From the NCBI GenBank assembly GCA_039583875.1, contig CM077160.1, forward strand, positions 116,269,314-116,333,313: DNA of 64,000 nucleotides. Reading direction: 5' to 3'. The notes beneath the pieces are model-generated. The model was not told where the DNA came from. It saw only the letters and a list, made by a program, of their open reading frames with translations, and did not search any database. The position numbers were made by a program, and so were the translations under genes. The stretch's first letter is position 1; every line of letters starts with the position of its first letter. This DNA comes from Platanthera guangdongensis (lineage: Eukaryota; Streptophyta; Magnoliopsida; Asparagales; Orchidaceae). Shown one piece after another: positions 56,318 through 64,000 of the stretch.

Positions 56318-59144
56318 ATGAAATTCGACACATGATTCGATATTGATTTTGACTCCTTCTCTCACACAGACCAGATCTTCATCGACATCCTACAATTTTG
56401 TGATAAATAGAAACTGAAGAAACTCATGTCCACCCAAATCAAGATACCAGGAAAAGAAATCAGGGAATGGGTTTTTACTTCAACATCTCCAGATGCAGAT
56501 ACTATGATCGGCACCATCAGCGACAACCATGTCATTCTAACTCCTGTTGTTTTAACTGAAACTTTTGATTTGGCTACTGGAGAAGATGATATTGAATTGG
56601 ATAATGATGAATATGAGAATATGCTGAGCACAATGGGTCATTCAGAAGGAAACCCCAATAAGTTATTGAAAAAGAATTTGTCTGTTCAATATAAATTCTT
56701 GGCAAACATAGTTGGCAAGGTATTGCTGGGCAAGCATACAACCCATAACTATATCACCAGGCACCCATTTCTGGTGATGTGTGCTCTAGTCAAGAAGAAA
56801 TCAGTTAACCGGGGACTGATTCTATTTGAGTTGATTAAAAAAGAAAAATACAAGGAAGTTTGTTTTGCAAGGATTCTGGGAATCTTCCTTCAGGAAAAGG
56901 CACCTGAACTACTTGTCTCCTCGACAGTGTTCTTCAATGCCTCAAAGAGGGTTACATCTGCTCTCTTTGGTAGATAGGAGAGGACAATCTCTAAGACATC
57001 CAGGGCTTCCTCCTCTTCCACAGCTTCTGAGAGCACACAGGCTGTACCAACCACTTCCCAACCTATAGAAGAAGTTTCCATTCCACCTCCTCCTTCAACA
57101 ACACCTCTTCCAACAATAACTCTTTCATCTCCTCAGTCACCACCTCCTCCATGAATTACAACACCTTCAGAAGATATTCCCCCATCTACCAGCATTCCTT
57201 CACCTGCCTCACCAATACATCAACAAATACCCACTCCATCCCCATAACACATCACACCACCTCCATCTCCATTACCACCTCATCTTACTGACATACATCC
57301 TCATACATTCATGTCATCCCCCACATTTGATTTGCTAACCTCCTTACCATCTACACCAACTTCACCTCATCATAACATCTCCACTCATATTCCATCTTCT
57401 TCTGTATTACCTTCTCAGGATGACATCATGGACGATGTTATTCCATCTAATGTTATCCCCTCCATTCCCTCTATACCCATCCATCCATCTGTATCCACTC
57501 AAACTCCTCTTAAGTTTATGGATATGGATTCTCCTTACATTGCCACCCTCTTGGAGCACATCACTCCACTCATCAGGCAACTCATTGCAGAGGCAATCAA
57601 ACCTCTTGCTGCCTCCATCTCATCTCTAGCTGTACTCTTTGCTACCTCCTCTGTCCCTTCTTCTTCTAGGGGCCTGGTTCCAGTTTCCACTGAAACCAGG
57701 TAGTGGGAGAGGCTCTATGAAGAATTAGTTCTAGTAGCAGCAGCTCCAACAGCAGCAGTTCCGACACCAGGATCAGTACCAACAGCAACAGTTGATACTG
57801 AAATGGTCTGTACAGATGAAGCAGTAGAAATTCCATAGACTATAATTGTTGGTGATTGTATTATCAATCCCACAATTGATTTATTTCATTTATTAAATTA
57901 TTTTGATACAAATTATCTGAATTATCTTCCAAAAGTTTGACCAGAGCATTCTATGGCTATAGTTTGTTACACTTCCCCAATAAGCCCTGCAGTTGTTAAG
58001 AAATTAAAGGCAAGTTTTGCAGACATTGAGCCTCTCACAGAATCAGTCCCTAAGGCTATCTCCCCTCCCAAGGCTATCTCCCCTCCTACTTATAAAATGA
58101 ATGATAGTCCTTTACCAATAATGGATGACATTATACTTGCTGATATAGAAGTAGAAAATCAGACTGTTTTTGAAAGTATTGCAGAGTAAATAATTCCAGT
58201 ACAGCCTCAGGCTGAGAAGCAGATCTCTAAAAATATTCTGAAAGAGATTGATGATCTATATGCCAATCCCCCTGGTTCATCTGATGATGATGATGATGGT
58301 GATGATGATTCTGATTAATCAAATTCCAAAAAGGCAAAATATAAGAAAAGGAAAGTTGCTCCATAAACTGTTCTTAAGCCCAAGCCTACACATAACACTC
58401 CATATTATATTCTACAAAAGATTACTCCTTATCCTGGGATGCCATCATGGATGTGGTCATCTAAGAATGAGCAAAAAGAAAGGAAGAAGAGAAGAAGGTA
58501 CTCCCCTCCTCCACCTTCTCAAAAGAATTGGATAGGTTCTCCTCCTCCTCCTCCAGCAGCAGGTGCTTCAGGGAATGTATCTCAGATATCTACCTCTTAT
58601 ACTCAAACATACCAAAGGCAACAAGACAGATCTTCAAGATCTCATTTCCAAGGAAACAGTCAGCAGAAACATTCTTCAAGCAGCAGCAGACAACAACAAC
58701 AATATCAGAAGCAAGGCATGCAACAGAAAGTATCCGAAGTTGATCAATCTGAAAAAGATAAAAGTTTTGAAAGACTTGAATCTCCACCAGTTCCTTTTGT
58801 TGATCCTGAACAAGAAAATACTTCAAAGATGGCTAGATTTCAAGAACTGGTTGGACTCTCTCTAATAAACATAGCTAAAGCACACGACAAAGATCTCTCT
58901 CAGTTTACTACAATGTCTTCTTATAGAAGAGAGGAATTAAAAAGGTATGACAAAGGCTAAGAACTTTTTCAATGTTGATGCTTATATGAGTTTACATCCA
59001 GAGGTTATTATTACAAGAGCAACTTCTGTCAATATCATTGGAGCAGCTGACATGACTATGTCTAAAAGAGAAGTAGCTAATCCAAACAGAGAAATCATCT
59101 TCAAGCAGCCATCAGAGAAAGACAAGACCAAGAAGTCTGATTAG
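56318..59144 (+). pseudogene. Third ORF of element G (downstream of pol)
   Basis: One reading frame runs from ATG 56318 to about 58960 (some 880 codons), interrupted by about 11 stops but no frameshift until the last 60 codons (58947-59144 is in another frame). In order: KFDT, FDIDFDSFSHTDQIFIDI, TQIKIPGKEIREWVFTSTSP, FLANIVGKVLLGKHTTHNYI, ASKRVTSALFGR (residues about 1-220); a Pro/Ser/Thr-rich region; LLEHITPLIRQLIAEAIKPL; an acidic DDDDDGDDD run; a basic KNEQKERKKRRR patch; Gln-rich stretches. There is no clear signal peptide or membrane segment. It fits the Sirevirus protein after pol (often called env-like); function unknown. Confidence 0.78.
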
Positions 59145-59296
59145 TTTTCTGATTTTTCCTCTGAACTATTAGTTTTGATTAATCTGTCACAAAGCACTTG
59201 TTGAATATATATCTACTGGATATTTTATTTTCCACCAGATATATTTTATTCTGCTTTGTGATTATTTTTATTTTGTTTGTTTTATTAACCTCACCC

Positions 59297-59310
59297 AAAT
59301 AGGGGGAGAT
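59297..59310 (+). other. Polypurine tract, element G
   Basis: AAATAGGGGGAGAT directly before TGTTGGATCC. Confidence 0.93.
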
Positions 59311-59489
59311 TGTTGGATCCCTAGTTTGAATTTGGGCTAGGTTCAATAATTAGGATGAGTTTGACCCATATTGTAAAGCTAGGGTCAAGTCTATGAGTTC
59401 TAGAGTCTAGGCTAGTCATTAGGTTCAACCTTCATGGAACAGCCAAAAGAGGACCTCAGCAGACTCTGACTTAGAAGAATTCAGAGTTC

Positions 59490-59770
59490 AAAATTATCAG
59501 TTCGAAATTCTTCGAACTCAGCTCGACGATCGTCGATCGCTGTTCGACAAACTCATAGTTAATTCTCTGAGTTGAGCTCGACGATATTTGAGCTCAGGTC
59601 GACGATCTCTTCATTCAGACAGATTCTCTGCTTGACAAACTTAGAGAGCAAAATTTACAAGTTATTTCAAGAATGCAGTTCGCTGAGCTCAGGGCGACGA
59701 ATAGGATTTATCAGCTCAGCGAACTTGGAACTCCGGTCGATGAATTCTGTTCAGAGCTCGACGAATTCTG
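59490..59770. repeat. TCGACGA word array in G 3' LTR
   Basis: Words such as GAGCTCGACGAT, CAGGTCGACGATC, GAGCTCGACGAATTC and an ACTCAGCTCGACGATCGTCGA block near 59516-59537. This array is shorter than in E and F. Confidence 0.8.
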
Positions 59771-60043
59771 TCCCAAGCTTTACTTAGGAGTTTTCCTTAT
59801 TTCTTTCCTTATTTAATATATTATTTAGTAGTGATTTCCTGAGTAATTAATGCTCATATTCTCCTGAATATAGCCGTTATTGACAACATTAATTATGGTC
59901 TTCATCAGGGTTAATTACTTGCTTAATTTATTGGGACAGTTGGGAAAACTTATTAAAGAATATTGTCCAGTCATTTCATTCTCCAGATCAATCAGCAATC
60001 AATGCTTGGAATTCAAATTCAAGAGGAGAATTTTGACAGCAGA

Positions 60044-60054
60044 ATATAAAAGAG
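60044..60054 (+). promoter_or_regulatory. TATA box of element G 3' LTR
   Basis: ATATAAAAGA. A start here would read out into the C LTR and on toward element H. Confidence 0.6.
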
Positions 60055-60854
60055 ATTTTCTCTTTTCAGACAGCATAACAGATATAGAGACTCGACATCA
60101 GACAAGCAGTAGAAACACAAGAGAATACAGAGAAGAGAAACAGAACAATACAGAAGAATATCTGATTCTTCTCTGTACTGAAAACTACCTATTTTACCCT
60201 TGTTCTTTCTGAAGACTGAAGAAGAACAACCATCAAATATAAAGAGTCTTCTTCAACTTCTGATCAAGGAATCTTCAGAGATTTTTATTCAACATCTGTT
60301 TACAAGATTCTGGACATCTTCAAGACAAGGCTGGAGACCTGCACCCTAAGCAAAGCTCCAGTCTTCCTCAACATTTCAACATCTCAGGGGGAGCTTTGAC
60401 ACCAGCAATCCATTAAAGTCTTCTCTATTGATTAGAGAAAGAGAAGACAACATCGCCTTCTTAACCTCCTGTATAAAGGGTTTATTAACTCCCTTCAAAA
60501 GATTATTCTTGGTTTTGGGAACCTGAACAAAAGCCTAAAGGGTTGTGAGATCTCAATGTAAATAGATCTTGTGGTGGCAGTCACCTGATCAAAACCTGAT
60601 AGTGGATTCCTACCAGGGTGGTAGAAGAGTGGATGTATCCAGTTTGTGAAACCATTATTAAATTCTTGTGTTGTCTGCGTGTGATCTTTTCTTTTTGTTC
60701 TTTCTGTGTTGTTAAAGTTTAGCTTAGTTTGCATTTCCATTTATACTACTCTATTATCACCTATTTTACTCTGATAAATTTTTAAAACAGCCAAAAGTTT
60801 TAAATTACTCTATTCACCCCCTTTAGAGTAATCAAATCTATCCCCCATCTTTCA

Positions 60855-62034
60855 CAAAAGTGAACAAAAGTCAACAGATTTCAAATTCATCGCAGGAAGG
60901 CTACACAACATGACAAATGGTGTTGGAAGCCTATTGTTTGTCTAATTCTCTGAAAGCAAGTTGTAATCCACAACTACAGGTGGTCACCAAAACTTCAAGG
61001 AGTCGTTAATCGGTGGAAGATAAAAGAGATAAGATCGGGAGCTGAGAAGTTCAACTTTTAGGGTTTTATTCATTTGAAAAGAGTCGACTGAACTTCATCT
61101 TTCGCGTCATTATTGCCGAGCTTGAGAACCAAAAGTTCAACCAGCAGCTCTAAAAGTTCCAGCAAGTTAGCTGTAGTAATCTTTACCAGTTATAGCAAGA
61201 TCAAAAAAGCTTTATGAAAGAGAAGACTTAGCAGAGCCTTCAGATTTCTACAGTCAAATTTAGTTGTTTGAAGAGTAAATCTACATTAAGATCAGAAACT
61301 TGTTTATGGGTTACTTCCAGCATAAGTCATAGTTTATTGAAGATTATTTATGTTATAGCTTAGAAGAAGATATGGTTGAGGTAAACTCAGCTCAGGAAGA
61401 AGTAGACACAGAGAAAACTTTCTCAAGTGTCATATCAACCACATCAATAAAAAACCTTCTCTTCTATAGGATCTTAACAGATCTGAGTGTATGACTAGTT
61501 TATAAAGACTGAGGTAGGATCCATGTGTGGATATGAGTGTAGGGCCTGTATGCCTGAGGTAGGGCCTTTGTGCTTGAGGTAGGAGAATGTTACTCTCTAA
61601 TTTGTAGGTCTAACCTCCATATCCTGAGCTATAGGACTATTGATTTAGTCCGAGGTAGGTGATCTGCTGATCACTGAGCTGTCGGAGCAGTTTGCTCTGA
61701 GGTAGGGCCTTGTGCCTAAGTTGTAAGTCTTAGAGAAGACTGAGAGATCATGTGGGATCTCTGTTATGAGCTCTAGGGAACAGAGTTTTGGAGAAAAGTC
61801 GTATCTAACATACTGTTAGAAGGGCGTGAGGGAATTGGACATACCCATAATCTGTGGAACCACTAAAAAACTTCTGTGTGCTTTTGTGGCGTGCCTTAAA
61901 ATCTAAAAGTAACTAACTCACACAAAAGAAATTAAATCACAACACACTAAGAAGAGGGAAATTCATAAAATACTAGAAAACCAATTCCCCCCCCCCCTCT
62001 AGGTGTCTAGCTTCCATGGAATTAAATACTTTCA
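60855..62034 (+). repeat. Element C 3' LTR, right piece
   Basis: It matches 17955-19133 (CAAAAGTCAACA, TAATCGG-GGAAGATAAAA, the CTGAGCTGTAGG/GAGGTAGG part, the CCCCCCCTCTAGGTG motif) and ends in CTTTCA. The first 5 bases double as G's target duplication. Confidence 0.9.
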
Positions 62035-62039
62035 AGTGT
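62035..62039. repeat. Target site duplication of element C, right copy
   Basis: AGTGT, against AGCGT at 16849-16853. Confidence 0.65.
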
Positions 62040-63806
62040 GACAGGCGAATGTTTCAGGCAAGTCTCATCGGGTAGAGAATGGATGAAAGACCCCACTCTC
62101 GGAACACATGACATAGCTGTGGGAAGCCTTATGCCCAGAACATCCGCCTTGTGTTAGCATCAGCACATGGACTAATCTGCACCACAAGATGGTTGTCATG
62201 CCGGCTAATCCGATATCACAACGCCAACCCAACCAACATAAGAACATAGAAGTCATAATATAACAGAAAGTAAATGTACAAAAATAGTAAATCCATAATA
62301 AGAAGCTACATCTGCTTTATTAATATTAGAGTACACAACACTGCCCGAAGTCTACATCGTATTGCTCAGACTCACATCAGTCATAGAAGGAAGCGAGGGT
62401 ATCATAGTATCAAGCTTTGTCTCCCAGGCCTGGCTGTCCTCCTACACAAGGCGTTGCTGGTGCTTCATCTGCGGGGTATCCTCCTAAAATGGTAGATGTA
62501 TCAACCGTTAGTCATAAAGAATAGGTGGATATCACATCCTCTCAACCCAGCGACTCTTAGGCACTGGGCGGAGGAAAAGAAGGAGAAGCTCAATATAACA
62601 TTAATGTATAATCAAACAAGTGGTAAAGAGAATTATCAATCAAAATGTACAGAAGTAGTCTTACTATCAGCATATTATCACACTTACATAAATGAACATA
62701 ACTTATAAAAATGCACATACAGATTTATAAGTTAAGTGTCGCGTGCATCAAAGTAACTCATTATATAAAAGTGCGCATACAAATTATATGATGAGGATCT
62801 TATGCGGTGCAATGCAATGATATGAAATGAATGCAATATTATGTCTCACACATACATGCACACTTGCTATGTCGCAGAGACCTTTAGTTTAAATGCAAGC
62901 CCGCAACATTACACGTAAAGTGGGCTAGGCGGCCAATTAGGAAATTAGGCCCCTACTTAAGTAGCCAACTCTGTATAGAAAGCCAAACTGCAAGCCACCT
63001 GCCAGTCCATTAAGTGATCTAAAGATTTAGAACCAAGGGAAAGGATAGGAAGCTCACCCGATCTCCGACCATGGATCGTGTCCTCCTTTTTGGCGGCATG
63101 ATGACATCTACCTTGGGTTCTCATTCTCTCAGAGAAGAGTTTGGCTCATGAAGAAGAAAACTGGAGGCTAGGTTTTGTTCATTTTTTTTAAAGGAGTGAG
63201 CGATCATATCTAGGTTTTCCTGATTCGAGGGTTATCACCACGCGATATCATGCTACCTCCGTGCAGTACCTCCAAACCCACCACTAAGGCGCCGACACCT
63301 GGCCTACTACCGCCGCACAGTATTCTTCTACGATCGTGTGGTAGCTCACGGAGAACTATGCCAATGTGCTATGGCCAGCGGTATTGCTACCATCGGGTGG
63401 TTGCTCATAGAGAACTATGCCAATTACTCAGCTGGACTACCGCTCTGCGGTATCCCTCTACCATTGCACGGTAGTAACTTGACGAACAGTGAGTGCACTC
63501 GTCGCTCGTCGAATCCACTCGACATCCACGTCGTGTGCACTTGAAAAACACTACCACCAGTGGTATCCCAATACCGTCGCGGTAGTAACTCAATGATCAT
63601 CGAAGTTCTGTCTTGAACACTCGACGCTCGGTACCTCCAACGGTATCCCACTACTCCCATGCGGTAGCTACTTGACAACCAGCGTCGAAGTCAGCATTTC
63701 CCAGCTCAGGTGCATGCCAGCCCACCAGTGACCCCCCGAGCCCGAGTCAACTCCCTTGACTTTTAAAAATGCGCACAAGGGTTCTAGCACGAATCGGGAT
63801 GTTATA
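62040..63806 (-). repeat. Element H LTR (chromodomain gypsy type), left edge uncertain
   Basis: At 63806 the minus strand begins TATAACATCCCGA, close to the TGTAACATCCCG start of Del/Tekay-type LTRs, right after a chromodomain-like pol end. The body has a TACCGC/GCGGTA array (63235-63700). No second LTR is in the window. The left edge is masked by the insertion of C, or lies near it. Confidence 0.55.
63235..63700. repeat. TACCGC/GCGGTA palindrome array in H LTR
   Basis: Units include TACCGC-TCT-GCGGTA (63438-63452), TACCAC-CA-GTGGTA (about 63552-63565) and TACCG-TCG-CGGTA. They alternate with TATC/AGTAACT words. CTCGTCGCTCGTCGAATCC at about 63498 carries the TCGTCGA word of the copia families. 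Confidence 0.8.
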
Positions 63807-64000
63807 AATCCTATAAACAAATAAAAGATTTCGACTCCGAAATCGAGCTAAGTCTACGGGAAAAATTAAGTATGAAGAATACGAAGGTATGTATTTTAAT
63901 TTATCTTGGGGAAACAACTCCAAGTAGTGCTGCCTCATCAGGTCCATTGGCTCCCAAGTGTACTCCTCGCTTTTCCATTGTTGGATCACAGGACCTTCAC
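63807..64000 (-). pseudogene. C-terminal end of gypsy pol with chromodomain-like tail (element H)
   Basis: The minus strand reads VKVL, then SEEYTWEPMDLMRQHYLELF after a frame change, then FRSRNLLF. The E-E-x-T-W-E core followed by an M-R-x-x-Y-x-x-L-F end is the usual end of chromodomain integrases (EEATWE...YPxLF). The rest of pol would lie to the right, outside the window. Chromodomains guide such elements into heterochromatin. A short but consistent match. Confidence 0.6.

Larger units (their letters stand above)
34249..60854 (+). mobile_element. Element G: Sirevirus-type copia with third ORF, containing E and F
   Basis: The 5' LTR is in two pieces (34249-34277 and 49259-50470), separated by the antisense elements E and F. 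After the primer site come gag, protease, integrase, RT, RNase H, the third ORF, polypurine tract and 3' LTR (59311-60854). Exact CAAAA duplications flank it inside C's 3' LTR. Without E and F it would be about 11.6 kb, a usual Sirevirus size. Confidence 0.92.
59311..60854 (+). repeat. Element G 3' LTR
   Basis: From TGTTGGATCC to CTTTCA. TCGTCGA/TCGACGA words at 59490-59770, TATA at 60044-60054, C-tract motif at about 60811-60826. It is followed by the CAAAA duplication and then C LTR sequence. Confidence 0.94.
16854..62034 (+). mobile_element. Element C: old Sirevirus-type copia, split by D and G
   Basis: The 5' LTR is 16854-19133. Gag, protease, integrase and RT are read on the plus strand up to 23041. 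The RT continues at 33622 after element D, then runs into 3' LTR sequence near 34019. That LTR is cut by element G at 34249 and resumes at 60855 to end at 62034. RNase H, the third ORF and the first part of the 3' LTR are missing. It has more stops and frameshifts than any other element here, consistent with being the oldest in the nest. Confidence 0.9.

Noticed and set aside
58270..58320. GAT-rich simple repeat (58276-58316) as a microsatellite
   Set aside because: It encodes the acidic run of the third ORF in frame and is too short and impure to list separately.
56318..59144. Third ORF as a true viral envelope gene
   Set aside because: No signal peptide, hydrophobic fusion segment or transmembrane helix is visible, so only the neutral label third ORF is justified.

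Overview
The window is plant nuclear DNA made almost entirely of LTR retrotransposons. I found no convincing host gene, tRNA or rRNA gene. The plant origin rests on Ty1/copia elements primed by initiator Met-tRNA (TGGTATCAGAGC-type primer sites), Sirevirus-type gag genes with CCHC knuckles and coiled coils, an extra ORF after pol, and a chromodomain gypsy end with a CGGGATGTTA-type LTR edge. I cannot name the species. The setting looks like an intergenic repeat block of a large angiosperm genome.

Layout. Element A (1-6592, minus) is a Sirevirus-type copia whose 3' LTR lies outside the window. Positions 6593-8743 hold a decayed plus-strand gag fragment, a possible minus-strand LTR and unassigned DNA. 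Element B (8744-16261, minus) is a full-length copia of another lineage, with both LTRs and a perfect AAAAC target duplication. Positions 16267-16848 are unassigned. Element C (16854-62034, plus) is an old Sirevirus-type copia that has been split twice. Element D (23042-33621, minus) sits in its RT gene. Element G (34249-60854, plus) sits in its 3' LTR and has an exact CAAAA duplication. G's own 5' LTR was entered by element F (40674-49258, minus), and F's third ORF by element E (about 34278-40673, minus). A single deletion then seems to have removed E's 3' half, the rest of F and about 300 bp of G's LTR. Element H (about 62040-64000, minus) is the end of a chromodomain gypsy pol followed by its LTR.

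Genes. All gag-pol frames are broken by stops and frameshifts, so nothing here is autonomous. E, F and G belong to one family. D has lost all of pol after protease but keeps gag, the third ORF, LTRs, primer site and polypurine tract. F and G carry a long third ORF between RNase H and the 3' LTR, preceded by a conserved polypyrimidine/TTGCAG acceptor, which suggests a spliced subgenomic message. D instead has a TATA box before its third ORF.

Most unusual signal. Every LTR family here carries its own array of short, mostly CpG-rich interrupted palindromes with near-fixed geometry: A, GGCGATA-N5-TATCGCC; B, GTCCGC/GCGGAC; C and D, GCGTTGAGTGA-N5 to N7-TCACTCAACGC; E, F and G, TTCGTCGA-N7-TCGACGAA; H, TACCGC-N3-GCGGTA. 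In A and in E/F/G the units occupy the same three slots: the LTR, the gag-protease junction inside coding sequence, and the stretch just after RNase H. The TCGTCGA word also appears in D, A and the gypsy LTR. This is the pattern I would follow up first.
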